64,000 nt of DNA from Palsa-1392 sp036490335 (GTDB lineage: Bacteria; Verrucomicrobiota; Verrucomicrobiia; Chthoniobacterales; UBA10450): the NCBI GenBank assembly GCA_036490335.1, contig DASXEB010000017.1, positions 62,001 through 126,000 on the forward strand, in the 5' to 3' direction. The notes below the pieces were generated by a model. The model searched no databases. It was not told the origin of the DNA and saw nothing but the letters and a program-made list of their open reading frames with translations. Below are positions 1 to 7,765 of the stretch, one piece after another. The position numbers and the translations under genes were made by a program. The number at the start of each line of letters is the position of its first letter. Position 1 is the stretch's first letter.

Positions 1-1
1 G

Positions 2-1363
2 ACCGATGCCGCGCTTCGCCTTTCGATCATGAACAACGCCGGCAACGAGCTGGAAAATCTCGGCGCTCAAAAGACCTCGAATCGTTTTCTCTACGCCGCG
101 ACCAATCCGATCGGCGAAGAATGTTTTCGCGCCTGCAATTTTTCCATCAGCGAAAAGTTGCTCGACCAAGTCGCGCTCGAAGCCGCGCCCTGGCTCGATC
201 TCTGGCGCGATAATTACGCCTTCGTCGCCAGCCGCGTCGCCGTCGGCCTGCGCAGATTGCTCGAGCAAACTCCGGCGCAAGACGGCGCCGTCCCGCTGCC
301 CGCGTTTCTGCGCCATTGCGCGGACGCGAAAATGTCGCTCACCGGTCCCGGCCTTGTCGCGCTCGCACATCTCGCTTTTCGGGAAGTGCGCGCAAAATTC
401 CAGGAGCTGTTTCACGACCGCGGCGAACTCGCAGAATTGCGCCTAACGACTAACGACTGCGCATTCGTCAGGCAGAATTTCCCGTTTCCGCCCTTCGACG
501 AATACACATTTCCCTCCGCCGATTTGCAGCTCTCCGCGACCTCGCTCGAAGCTCTGGAACGCGGCGAATATCAATGGATGCTCGCCGAGCTGCACCCGCC
601 GGTCGCGCTTTTGCATCACGGTTTTTACTGGTCGTGTCCGGACAAGGCGGCGCTCTCCGCCGCGCTCGCGAAAACCACCGGCGGAAAACCGGCGCCGCAT
701 TTTGGGATCTTCGTCGCCGATTTCACCGCGACCACTTGCGTGCATCTGTTCGACAGTTTGCCTAACGAAAATGTTTTCGTCGCCCCGCAATTGCCTAACG
801 ACTCCTGGCACCGCGTGCGGCCGGCCGAGGTGGAAGTTTTCGTCGAGGAATCGAGCGGCGACGTTGCTTTGCGTCATCATCAGTCGCGCGAATATCTCGG
901 CTCGCTTGCGCGCAACTGGATCATCCCGCTCGGATTTCATCCCTTCGGCTTTTCGTTAGGCAAAAACACTCCGCGCCTGCTTTGCGGCAATGTCGTCGTG
1001 CAGCGCCGCACCTGGACGATCGAAGAGAAGGAGCTCGGCGACGGCGATTTTACCGGCGTCTCGCGCGACCTCGTCGTCGCGGTCGAGCGCCTGCGCGCCC
1101 GGCGCGATTTACCTCGGCACATTTACATTCGCCCGACCGAACAGGCGCTCCGCCGGAGCGGCGCGGAGGGCCGCGACAAGGACACGAAACCGGTTTACAT
1201 CGACCTCGAGAGTTATCTTTTTCTGGAAATTTTCCACCGCTGGCTCGGCAAATCCGGCGAGCTCGAAGTGACCGAAATGCTGCCCGATCCCGATCATCTT
1301 TTCTGGCGCGAAAAAGATGGCCGACGCACCTTCGAGCTGCGCACGCAGATCGTTCCGCGATGA
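2..1363 (+). CDS. Lantibiotic dehydratase-like protein, 3' part (5' end outside window)
   Basis: The frame is open to the window edge, so the ATG at 29 is probably internal and the gene starts upstream. About 450 residues are visible. The pattern resembles the C-terminal part of the LanB/thiopeptide dehydratase family: a PVYIDLES segment and, near the end, a TEMLPDPDHLFW segment like the conserved EMLP-P block of LanB proteins. Those enzymes dehydrate Ser/Thr using glutamyl-tRNA. No lantibiotic precursor or cyclase is visible, but the left context is missing. The gene overlaps parA in an ATGA junction, which implies co-translation. The family call rests on motif memory only. The gene carries four copies of the GCCTAACGA nonamer. 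Confidence 0.55.
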   Translation, partial: TDAALRLSIMNNAGNELENLGAQKTSNRFLYAATNPIGEECFRACNFSISEKLLDQVALEAAPWLDLWRDNYAFVASRVAVGLRRLLEQTPAQDGAVPLPAFLRHCADAKMSLTGPGLVALAHLAFREVRAKFQELFHDRGELAELRLTTNDCAFVRQNFPFPPFDEYTFPSADLQLSATSLEALERGEYQWMLAELHPPVALLHHGFYWSCPDKAALSAALAKTTGGKPAPHFGIFVADFTATTCVHLFDSLPNENVFVAPQLPNDSWHRVRPAEVEVFVEESSGDVALRHHQSREYLGSLARNWIIPLGFHPFGFSLGKNTPRLLCGNVVVQRRTWTIEEKELGDGDFTGVSRDLVVAVERLRARRDLPRHIYIRPTEQALRRSGAEGRDKDTKPVYIDLESYLFLEIFHRWLGKSGELEVTEMLPDPDHLFWREKDGRRTFELRTQIVPR

Positions 1364-2181
1364 AAGTCGTCGCGATCGCAAACCAAAAAGGCGGGGTCGG
1401 CAAAACCACCACGGCGGTGAATTTGTCCGCCGCGCTCGCCGAAAATTCGCAGCGCGTTTTGCTCATCGATCTCGACCCGCAAGGCAACGCGACAAGCTCA
1501 TTCGGCATTCCCGCGATCGAAGGCGGCAGCCTTTACGAGCCATTGTTAGGCGAGGCCGCCGTCCCGGAAAAGATTCTCCCGACGCGGCTGAACAATTTGT
1601 TTCTGATTCCAGCCGACATCGACCTCGCCGGGGTCGAAATCGAGATCGCGCGGATGGACGATCACCTCACCCGCCTCGCGCAGGCGCTGCGCGTCTTGCG
1701 CGACGACCAGACCTTCGACTTCGTCCTGCTCGATTGTCCGCCGTCGTTAGGCATTCTCATGAGCAACGCGCTCGCTGCCGCCGACGAATTGCTCACGCCG
1801 ATCCAGTGCGAATATTTCGCGCTCGAAGGCCTGGTGAAAATCGTCCGGCTGATCGAGCGCGTGCGCGACGCGGGCGCGAATCCGCGGCTCGAGCTCGGCG
1901 GGATTTTGATGACGATGTTCGACAATCGCACGAACCTGAGCACGCAGGTCGTGGCGGAAGTGCGCGCGCATTTTCAAACGCGCGTTTACGACGCCGTCAT
2001 CCCGCGCACCGTCCGCCTGAGCGAAGCGCCCAGTTTCGGCAAATGCATTCTCGAACACGACCCGAACGGAGTCGGCGCGAAAGCCTATCGCGCGCTCGCG
2101 AAAGAATTTTTGGAACGCCAAACCGCGCTCCCGACTTCATTGCTGCAAAGGAACGAGACTGCTCCGCCGGTTGCCGGCTGA
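1360..2181 (+). CDS. parA: ParA/Soj-family partitioning ATPase
   Basis: A 273-residue deviant Walker-A ATPase of the size of chromosomal ParA/Soj. The signature KGGVGKTT lies at residues 10-17, the A' motif (LIDLDPQGNAT) near 40, the Walker B region (VLLDCPPSLG) near 120, and the conserved RTVRLSEAPSFGK block in the C-terminal half. Such proteins drive chromosome or cargo segregation, normally with ParB. No parB follows; the next gene is a uracil-DNA-binding protein, so this is an orphan here. The ATG at 1360 overlaps the upstream stop. The SLG in the Walker B region comes from a TCGTTAGGC copy at 1744. Confidence 0.9.
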   Translation: MKVVAIANQKGGVGKTTTAVNLSAALAENSQRVLLIDLDPQGNATSSFGIPAIEGGSLYEPLLGEAAVPEKILPTRLNNLFLIPADIDLAGVEIEIARMDDHLTRLAQALRVLRDDQTFDFVLLDCPPSLGILMSNALAAADELLTPIQCEYFALEGLVKIVRLIERVRDAGANPRLELGGILMTMFDNRTNLSTQVVAEVRAHFQTRVYDAVIPRTVRLSEAPSFGKCILEHDPNGVGAKAYRALAKEFLERQTALPTSLLQRNETAPPVAG

Positions 2182-2197
2182 GTGCATCGCCGGAGTG

Positions 2198-2857
2198 ATG
2201 AAAAAAAGCGCGACCAAGAGTTCGTTAGGCGAAGACGAATGGAATCCCGCGTCCGTCCCGGACACTTCCAGCCTGGCGAAATTGCGCGAGGCCGCGCGCG
2301 GCTGCACGGCGTGCCCTCTATATAAGAATGCAACGCAGACGGTTTTTGGCGAAGGCCCGAAGCAGCCCGCGCTCATGCTCCTCGGCGAGCAGCCGGGCGA
2401 CCGGGAAGATTTGAGCGGCAAACCATTCGTCGGGCCGGCGGGACAAATTTTGGATCGCGCGCTCGAGGAAGCGGGCATCGATCGCGCCGCGGTTTACGTC
2501 ACGAACACGGTGAAACATTTCAAATGGGAGCCGCGCGGCAAACGGCGCATCCATCAAAAGCCAAACTCGCGCGACATTGCGGCCTGCCGGCCGTGGTTCG
2601 AAGCCGAGCTGCGAGTCGTTAGGCCAAACGTGCTTGTTTGTCTCGGCTCGACCGCGGGCCAGGCGATTTTCGGGGCCGCCTTTCGCGTCACGCGCGAGCG
2701 CGGGAAGTTGCTCGAGTCGGAATTCGCCCCGCGTGTCGTCGCGACGGTGCATCCCTCGTCGCTTTTGCGCCAGCCGGACGAGGAATCGCGCGAACGCGAG
2801 TATGCGCTGTTCGTCAAAGATCTGCGCGTGGCTCTTCGCGCGGCGAAGGAGAAATAA
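2198..2857 (+). CDS. udgX: UdgX-type uracil-DNA binding protein (family 4 UDG superfamily)
   Basis: A 219-residue family 4 uracil-DNA glycosylase fold. Cysteines C36, C39, C130 and C148 fit the four ligands of the [4Fe-4S] cluster. The active-site block GEQPGDRED starts near residue 63, and HPSS starts at H185. The insert KRRIH ending at H119 is the hallmark of UdgX, whose histidine forms a covalent bond with the abasic site left after uracil excision (established for Mycobacterium smegmatis UdgX). It therefore probably binds uracil DNA irreversibly rather than turning over. I chose the ATG at 2198 over the TTG at 2171 because the upstream nine residues look uncharacteristic. It lies 16 bp after parA. 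Confidence 0.88.
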   Translation: MKKSATKSSLGEDEWNPASVPDTSSLAKLREAARGCTACPLYKNATQTVFGEGPKQPALMLLGEQPGDREDLSGKPFVGPAGQILDRALEEAGIDRAAVYVTNTVKHFKWEPRGKRRIHQKPNSRDIAACRPWFEAELRVVRPNVLVCLGSTAGQAIFGAAFRVTRERGKLLESEFAPRVVATVHPSSLLRQPDEESREREYALFVKDLRVALRAAKEK

Positions 2858-2895
2858 TTTTCGTGCGCGCGCGACTGTTCCCGCCTAACGAATCG

Positions 2896-3291
2896 CTATT
2901 TCGGCGAAAGGGTCGGCGTCGGCGCTTCGGCGCGCTGTTTCTTCTCCGCGGCGGCGCCGGAAGTTTCATCGGCCGTCCTGGCCACAATCTTGATCGTCTT
3001 CACTTCGAGCGAGCCGTCGGCTTTTTTCCAATACGAGCCGCTGACCTCTTCCACCGGCACGATGTCGGCCACCGTTCCCGGCTTGTCGCCGTTCGTGATC
3101 GTTGTCTGGTCGGTGACATGAAACGTCCGTTTCCCGACGAGGAACGTCTTCGTGAAAATATCGACCGAGATCACCTTGCCGTGAAAACCGACCGCTTTCG
3201 CGGACGGCGAGGGAGATTGGGCGAGGACCGCGGCCGGCGTTGAAATGGCGACGACGGCAACGCCGAGCGCGATGAGGAATTGAAATTTCAT
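2896..3291 (-). CDS. Small exported protein of unknown function
   Basis: About 131 residues. The start at 3291 gives a classical signal peptide (MKF, hydrophobic core to about residue 22, AxA site near LAQS). The mature part is a short beta-rich stretch (GKVISVDIFTKTFLVGKRTFHV, broken by DQTTITNG) followed by a low-complexity tail rich in Pro, Ala and Glu. It resembles the many single-domain beta-barrel-like exported proteins of Verrucomicrobia and Planctomycetes, but I cannot name a family. It is transcribed leftward, convergent with udgX. A GCCTAACGA copy lies in the gap just beyond its stop at 2883. Confidence 0.7.
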   Translation of the reverse strand: MKFQFLIALGVAVVAISTPAAVLAQSPSPSAKAVGFHGKVISVDIFTKTFLVGKRTFHVTDQTTITNGDKPGTVADIVPVEEVSGSYWKKADGSLEVKTIKIVARTADETSGAAAEKKQRAEAPTPTLSPK

Positions 3292-3404
3292 TTTTGAGTT
3301 CGGATAAATTTTGACCTGCATTCAGTGTCCGCGCTTCGTCTCGGAACGCAATCTTCGCGCGCTTCGCTCTTGCGGCCAACGCGCGCGGCGACCTAGCCTG
3401 CGGC

Positions 3405-4766
3405 ATGTCCGGCGGCGAACGTTACGCGGAGATTCGGGCCTCGGCGAAAATTGGCGAGCGGCCCCTTTTCCCGCTGCCGCGAAATTTCAGCGAGCTCGAA
3501 TTGCAGGCGCACTGGTTTGCGGGCGACTTCGGGCGCGAATTTACGAGCGTCGCCGGCGATAAAATCGAGATCGTCCAATTCGGCGTCTGGAACTGCGCGG
3601 CCGGCCCGGATTTTTCCGACGCCTCGCTTCGGATCGACGGACGGCTCGTGCGCGGGAGCATCGAATTCGACCTCGCCGATCGCAATTGGGAAGCGCACGG
3701 CCACGCCACCAATCCCGCCTTCGACGAAACCGCGCTCCACGTCTTTGTCGAAGCCGGGCCGCGCGCATTTTTCAGCCGCACGAGCGCGCATCGCAACGTC
3801 CCGCAGGTGCGGGTCGAGCCCGCGGCGCTCCCCGGCCTGACGAACAATCTCCCCCTCGCGCGGCCGGGGCGATGTCACGCGCCGCTGCGCGATTTGCCGG
3901 ATGAAAAAGTGTGCGGCATTCTCGAGGCCGCGGCGCAGTTTCGCCTGCAACGCAAGGCCGAGCGCCTGCAACGGCTGGCCGATCTGCACGGGACCGACGA
4001 AGCGCTCTTCCAGGAAATGGCGGCCGCGCTTGGCTACACGCAAAACAAGCTCCCCTTCACCCTGCTCGCGCAACGGCTCCCGCTGAAAACCCTCCGCGCC
4101 GCGCCTAACGAAATCGAAGCGACCCTCTTCGGCCTCGCCGGTTTTCTCGACGCGCCCGACTTGCGACAATTCGACGGCCCGACGCGCGGATATCTGCGAA
4201 AACTTTGGGATCAATGGTGGCCGCGGCGCGCGGAATTGGAACGCCTCGCCCTCCCGCCGCGGACGTGGCGCCTGAGCGGGACGCGGCCGATGAATCATCC
4301 GCAGCGCCGGCTCGGCGCGCTCGGCCTTTTGGCGAAAAGCTGGCCGCAATTCCGGCGGTCGTTAGGCAAAACGAACCTCGCCGCGGTCGGCGAATTTCTC
4401 GGCGGTGTTTCCCATCCGTTCTGGGATTTCCATTACACCTTGCGCTCGGCCGCGACGGCGAAAACGATGGCCTTGATCGGCGCCACCCGCGTCGCCGAGA
4501 TGCTGGCCAACGTCGTCCTGCCCTTTCGCCACGGCCGCGCCGCGAGCGCCTGGCCCGATTACGAAACGCTCCCGGCGCGCCTGAGCAATCGCCGGGTCGA
4601 GACGGGCGCGGCGCGGCTCTTCGGCGGCGACCGGCGGGGCGGGCGATTCCTGCGCACCCTCGCGCGCCAGCAGGGTTTGCTCCAGATTTACGAAGACTTT
4701 TGCTTGCAGGACAATTCGGACTGCGCGCAATGTCCCTTCCCCGAGCAAATGCGACGATGGGTATGA
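3405..4766 (+). CDS. DUF2851 family protein
   Basis: A 453-residue protein recognised as DUF2851. The N-terminal half has the typical LQAHWFAGDF, VQFGVWNCAAGPDFSDASLRI and IEFDLADRNWEAHGH blocks. The C-terminus ends in a QQGLLQIYEDFC segment and a CAQCPF cysteine pair, also typical. Function is unknown in the literature I recall; the family is found mainly in Bacteroidetes and Verrucomicrobia. The last codons overlap the start of the downstream pseudopilin gene, so the two are probably co-transcribed. PNE and SLG tripeptides come from nonamer copies at 4103 and 4359. Confidence 0.85.
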   Translation: MSGGERYAEIRASAKIGERPLFPLPRNFSELELQAHWFAGDFGREFTSVAGDKIEIVQFGVWNCAAGPDFSDASLRIDGRLVRGSIEFDLADRNWEAHGHATNPAFDETALHVFVEAGPRAFFSRTSAHRNVPQVRVEPAALPGLTNNLPLARPGRCHAPLRDLPDEKVCGILEAAAQFRLQRKAERLQRLADLHGTDEALFQEMAAALGYTQNKLPFTLLAQRLPLKTLRAAPNEIEATLFGLAGFLDAPDLRQFDGPTRGYLRKLWDQWWPRRAELERLALPPRTWRLSGTRPMNHPQRRLGALGLLAKSWPQFRRSLGKTNLAAVGEFLGGVSHPFWDFHYTLRSAATAKTMALIGATRVAEMLANVVLPFRHGRAASAWPDYETLPARLSNRRVETGAARLFGGDRRGGRFLRTLARQQGLLQIYEDFCLQDNSDCAQCPFPEQMRRWV

Positions 4767-5401
4767 AGCGAAATGCGACTGGCGGAAGACGGGCGGCGAA
4801 ATGTGCTCGCGCCTTCACCCTCATCGAGCTGCTCGTCGTCATCACGGTCATTGGGATTTTGATGGCGCTCTTGTTTCCGGCCTTTCAGGGCGTGCAGGAC
4901 CAGGCGAAACGGACCCAGGCGAAAAACGACGTGACCCAGATCGTGACGGCGGTGAACGCGTTCTATACAGAGTACGGGCACTATCCGCTCGCGGACAATT
5001 CGGTGGACTTCACAGTCGACGGCCTAAATGGAAATACGAATGACACTCTTTTTAATAAGCTGCGCGGCCAGGGACTGGACCTCACCGCGAATCCAAAAGA
5101 CATCGCATTCATGAGCATTCCCGCAGTAAGAGATAACAGCCATCCGCGATCGGGAATAAGCGGTCTCAATGGCCAGTATTACGATCCGTGGGGAATGCCT
5201 TACATCGTTCGACTTGATACAACCTACGACAACCTGATTACTCCAAATCCCTATCTGCAGAATGCTGGCTTTTCAGCCAACATTGGTGGGGGCGCCATCG
5301 CCTGGTCCTTTGGCAAGGATAACAAATCTGACAGCGTGCCGGGTCCGGGGGCGGACAAGAACGTTGCGCCGGACGACGACGACGTCATTTCCTGGCAGTG
5401 A
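4757..5401 (+). CDS. Type IV pilin-like / pseudopilin protein
   Basis: A 214-residue protein with a class III prepilin leader: a short basic leader, cleavage expected after A19, then F20 and the E24 (position +5) of FTLIELLVVITVIGILMALL. The residue before the cut is Ala instead of the usual Gly, a variant common in Verrucomicrobia. The rest resembles GspG-type major pseudopilins: an amphipathic helix followed by a region with NxxYxxYGHYP and a C-terminal DPWGMPY block and Asp-rich tail. It would sit in the inner membrane and be assembled by a type II secretion or type IV pilus system, none of which is visible nearby. The start at 4757 overlaps the DUF2851 gene; the ATG at 4763 is an alternative. 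The gene has no TCGTTAGGC copy. Confidence 0.85.
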   Translation: MGMKRNATGGRRAAKCARAFTLIELLVVITVIGILMALLFPAFQGVQDQAKRTQAKNDVTQIVTAVNAFYTEYGHYPLADNSVDFTVDGLNGNTNDTLFNKLRGQGLDLTANPKDIAFMSIPAVRDNSHPRSGISGLNGQYYDPWGMPYIVRLDTTYDNLITPNPYLQNAGFSANIGGGAIAWSFGKDNKSDSVPGPGADKNVAPDDDDVISWQ

Positions 5402-5410
5402 CGGGTTGAC

Positions 5411-5627
5411 GGACTCCGCAATCGACCAAAATCCGGCTAGGAGCCCATTGCGGGACTTCGCAATCGACCAAAACCCGGCTAGGAGCCCATTGTGGACTCT
5501 CGCAATCGACCAAAACTCGGCTAGGAGCCCATTGCGGACCTCCGCAATCGGCCAAAACTCGGCCAGGAGCCGATTGCGGACTCCCGCGAAGGGCCCCAAT
5601 TCCGCCGGGAGGCGACTGCGAAAAGGG
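5411..5627. repeat. 42-bp tandem repeat array, about five units
   Basis: Units start at 5418, 5460, 5502, 5544 and 5586, exactly 42 bp apart. The first three are near-identical; the fourth and fifth diverge. Each starts GCAATCGACC and carries a conserved GGCTAGGAGCC mini-hairpin. The fourth unit has a perfect 9-bp inverted repeat (5544-5552 with 5569-5577). Because 42 is a multiple of three, several frames stay open through it, but I see no convincing start or ribosome site for a peptide. The array ends 80 bp before the next gene. A diverged array with the same period lies at 56653-56946 upstream of a related gene. Confidence 0.9.
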
Positions 5628-5707
5628 CTTGTGCGCGCCCATCGCCCCGCTAAGCTCCAGCGAGCCCCGGAGACAATCACGCCGCCGGGCAGGAGAAAGG
5701 AAAACCT

Positions 5708-6466
5708 ATGCCCACCTACCAGTCAGCCCGCTCCGACGCCAGCCGTCTGAGCGTCCTCGATACCACCGCGTCAGTCGCCCCGGGCGACATTGCCGACAGC
5801 AAACCATCCATCACCCAGAACACCCTCACCAAGGTCGTGGCCTTCATCGCCATCTTCCGGCCGCTTTATAACGCCCTCAGCGGCGCCCTCACCGGCCGGA
5901 TGAAGGAGGTGCGCGAGCGCGAAGCCGCCCGCCTCCTCCTCGATACTTACGTGCGCGATTTTTGGGAAGTGTTGAAACGCCGCGCCCATCGGCTCGAGCA
6001 GCCGGCCGAAGTCCTCGGCTATTACGGCTTGCCGAGCGATGGGACCATTCCCGTCATCTCCAATTTCGATCAACTGCTCGGTTTCGCCGATAATATCGTG
6101 AAGGGCGACGCCGACGCGGTCAACGCCGGCTACCCGCCGATGGCGAACCCGAGCGCGGCCGAGATCGTGCCCATCCTGGCCGACGCCCGCGCCCAGGCGG
6201 CCGACATTCCGCCGGCCGATCGCAATTACGACGACGCCCAGGCGGCGGTCCAGGCCCAGCGTCCCGCGGCCGATCTCCTGATCGAGGACATCCACGGCGA
6301 CCTCGTGAGCAGCCTGCGCCGTGACGACGCGCCGAGCCAGCGCCGGGTAATGCGCAGTTACGGCCTCGTCTTCGTGCCCCTGCGCGGGGAGCTGCCCGAC
6401 CCGGAGCCGGGCGGAAGCGCCACCGGTTCCGCGACCAGCGGGACGACTCCGCCACCCAGTGCCTGA
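5708..6466 (+). CDS. Unnamed-family protein downstream of 42-bp array
   Basis: A 252-residue protein of no family I can name. A strong ribosome site (AGGAGAAAGG) precedes the ATG. Features: a polar N-terminus, a hydrophobic segment around residues 40-62 (KVVAFIAIFRPLYNAL), a helical region with many charged residues, an Ala-rich segment near residues 155-190, and a C-terminal block DIHGDLVSSLRR...SQRR...SYGLVFVPL, followed by a Ser/Thr/Pro tail. The same C-terminal block, in diverged form, occurs in the gene fragment at 57038-57382, which also follows a 42-bp-period array. No TCGTTAGGC copy lies inside, but one sits 27 bp after the stop. Codon use looks host-like. The function is unknown. Confidence 0.75.
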   Translation: MPTYQSARSDASRLSVLDTTASVAPGDIADSKPSITQNTLTKVVAFIAIFRPLYNALSGALTGRMKEVREREAARLLLDTYVRDFWEVLKRRAHRLEQPAEVLGYYGLPSDGTIPVISNFDQLLGFADNIVKGDADAVNAGYPPMANPSAAEIVPILADARAQAADIPPADRNYDDAQAAVQAQRPAADLLIEDIHGDLVSSLRRDDAPSQRRVMRSYGLVFVPLRGELPDPEPGGSATGSATSGTTPPPSA

Positions 6467-6556
6467 GGCGCGGGGCGGAGCGAGTCTTATGCTCGTTAGG
6501 CGCGAGCGAAGGGAGGAGTGTTTGCCTTCGGCGGCGGCATTCGGTATCCTTCCGCC

Positions 6557-6790
6557 ATGCCGATGACGGTTGATCAACTCGCCCGCGAGGCCCTTTCCCT
6601 GCCGGGGGAGGCGCGCGCGCTCCTCGCCGATAAGCTGGTGGAGAGTCTGGATTCGACTGAGGTCGGGCGGATCGACGAACTCTGGGCGGCGGAGGCGAAG
6701 CGCCGTCGGAATGAAGTTCGCACCGGCAAGGTGAAGACGATCCCGGGCGACGAGGCGCTGGCGCAGGTGCGTCGCGCGGTCGGCCGATGA
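6557..6790 (+). CDS. Addiction-module antitoxin-like protein (CHP02574 type)
   Basis: A 77-residue protein with the pattern of the 'putative addiction module component' family: VDQLAREALSLPGEARALLADKLVESLD followed by IDELWAAEAKRR and a C-terminal PGDEALAQVRR. Members are antitoxins encoded just upstream of RelE/ParE toxins. That order is kept here: its stop overlaps the ATG of a toxin-like frame in an ATGA junction. The toxin is truncated, so the antitoxin probably has no active partner. The ATG at 6557 gives the family's usual length. Confidence 0.85.
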   Translation: MPMTVDQLAREALSLPGEARALLADKLVESLDSTEVGRIDELWAAEAKRRRNEVRTGKVKTIPGDEALAQVRRAVGR

Positions 6791-6948
6791 GGTATGAGTT
6801 CCACCCGGAAGCGCTGGCCGAATACGAAGAGGCGGCCCGCTACTACGCGAAGGAGCAGCCGGATTTAGAAGCGGCGTCTCGGCTCGTGATTTCGCAGTTG
6901 CAATCGGGCTTCGGCAATCGAGATTCGAAAACCAAATTGCGGGTGTAG
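6787..6948 (+). pseudogene. Truncated RelE/ParE-type toxin ending inside tRNA-Gly
   Basis: A 53-codon frame. The first 30 residues (MRYEFHPEALAEYEEAARYYAKEQP) match the N-terminus of RelE/ParE toxins that follow CHP02574 antitoxins. The usual length is about 90-100 residues. After about residue 33 the sequence no longer looks like a toxin, and its TAG stop is formed by nucleotides 8-10 of the tRNA-Gly gene. The catalytic C-terminal half is absent, so the toxin is almost certainly inactive. A deletion or recombination joined the toxin 5' end to the tRNA. Start choice is supported by the ATGA overlap. Confidence 0.8.
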
Positions 6949-7009
6949 TTCAATGGCAGAACGGCACCTTCCCAGCGTGCATACGGGGGTTCGATTCCCC
7001 TCACCCGCT
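6939..7009 (+). tRNA. tRNA-Gly, anticodon CCC
   Basis: A cloverleaf can be drawn: acceptor GCGGGTG pairs with CACCCGC, D-arm GTTC/GAAC, T-arm GGGGGTTCGATTCCCC, discriminator T. The anticodon loop TTCCCAG reads CCC, as in E. coli glyU. The closing pair of the anticodon stem (C-C) is mismatched, so the anticodon call is slightly uncertain; a frame shift of the loop would give TCC. CCA is not encoded. The 5' end is overlapped by the truncated RelE frame. Confidence 0.9.
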
Positions 7010-7084
7010 CTTTCGCCGCGAGATTTTTCGTTTCCGGCAGACCGGAAGCAAACCGCCGCGGCTCCCATTTGCGAACCATAAGCG

Positions 7085-7765
7085 ATGTCATCCGATCAAT
7101 CGCCAATTCCGCCCGGCGCCGGTGAGCCGCTCGATGAGTTGCTCGTTTTCGGCAGCGTGAAGACGCGCCGGCGTTTCCTGAAACAGGTGGCCGGGACGAG
7201 CGCCGCGCTCACGCTCGGTCCGCGGCTCGTGGGATTTTCCAGCGCGCAGGCCGCTTCGGCCACGATTGAAGGCACGCCCACAAAAATGGTCGACGCCCAA
7301 TTAAAAATAAACGGCATGGTGCATCAGCTCCAGCTCGATCCGCGCACCACGCTGCTCGATTTGCTGCGCGAAAAGCTCCAGCTCACCGGCTCGAAAAAAG
7401 GTTGCGACCACGGGCAGTGCGGGGCTTGCACGGTGTTGCTCAATGGCCGGCGCGCGAATTCGTGTCTCCTGCTCGCGGTCGCCTGCGAAGGGGACGAGAT
7501 CACGACGATCGAAGGCCTGGCGGAGGACGGCCAGATGCATCCGATGCAGGCGGCGTTTGTGGAGCACGACGGTTTTCAATGCGGCTATTGCACGCCGGGG
7601 CAGATTTGTTCCGCGGTGGCCTGCGTGCACGAGGGCCACGCGAAGGATGACGCGCAGATTCGCGAGTTCATGAGCGGGAATCTCTGCCGTTGCGGCGCCT
7701 ATCCGAACATCGTCGACGCGATCAAGCAGGCGCGCGGGCAAATGAAGGGGGCGCGAAAATCGTGA
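7085..7765 (+). CDS. paoA: Aldehyde/xanthine oxidoreductase [2Fe-2S] subunit, Tat-exported (PaoA-like)
   Basis: A 226-residue small subunit of a molybdenum hydroxylase. A twin-arginine signal (KTRRRFLKQVAG, residues about 26-37, then a hydrophobic stretch) suggests export of the complex, as in E. coli PaoABC. Two [2Fe-2S] domains follow: a plant-ferredoxin type with CDHGQCGACTVLLNG and a C-terminal type with CGYCTPGQ and CRCG. It passes electrons between the molybdenum site and FAD. It is the first gene of a five-gene operon; its stop overlaps the GTG start of the FAD subunit. The leader is longer than in PaoA. The substrate is probably an aldehyde but cannot be read from sequence. Confidence 0.88.
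   Translation: MSSDQSPIPPGAGEPLDELLVFGSVKTRRRFLKQVAGTSAALTLGPRLVGFSSAQAASATIEGTPTKMVDAQLKINGMVHQLQLDPRTTLLDLLREKLQLTGSKKGCDHGQCGACTVLLNGRRANSCLLLAVACEGDEITTIEGLAEDGQMHPMQAAFVEHDGFQCGYCTPGQICSAVACVHEGHAKDDAQIREFMSGNLCRCGAYPNIVDAIKQARGQMKGARKS

Noticed and set aside
5411..5627. CRISPR array
   Set aside because: The 42-bp units are contiguous tandem copies without unique spacers, and no cas gene is present.
5411..5627. A 14-residue repeat protein encoded by the 42-bp array
   Set aside because: Several frames on both strands stay open simply because 42 is a multiple of three. None has a convincing start or ribosome site, and the fifth unit decays freely.
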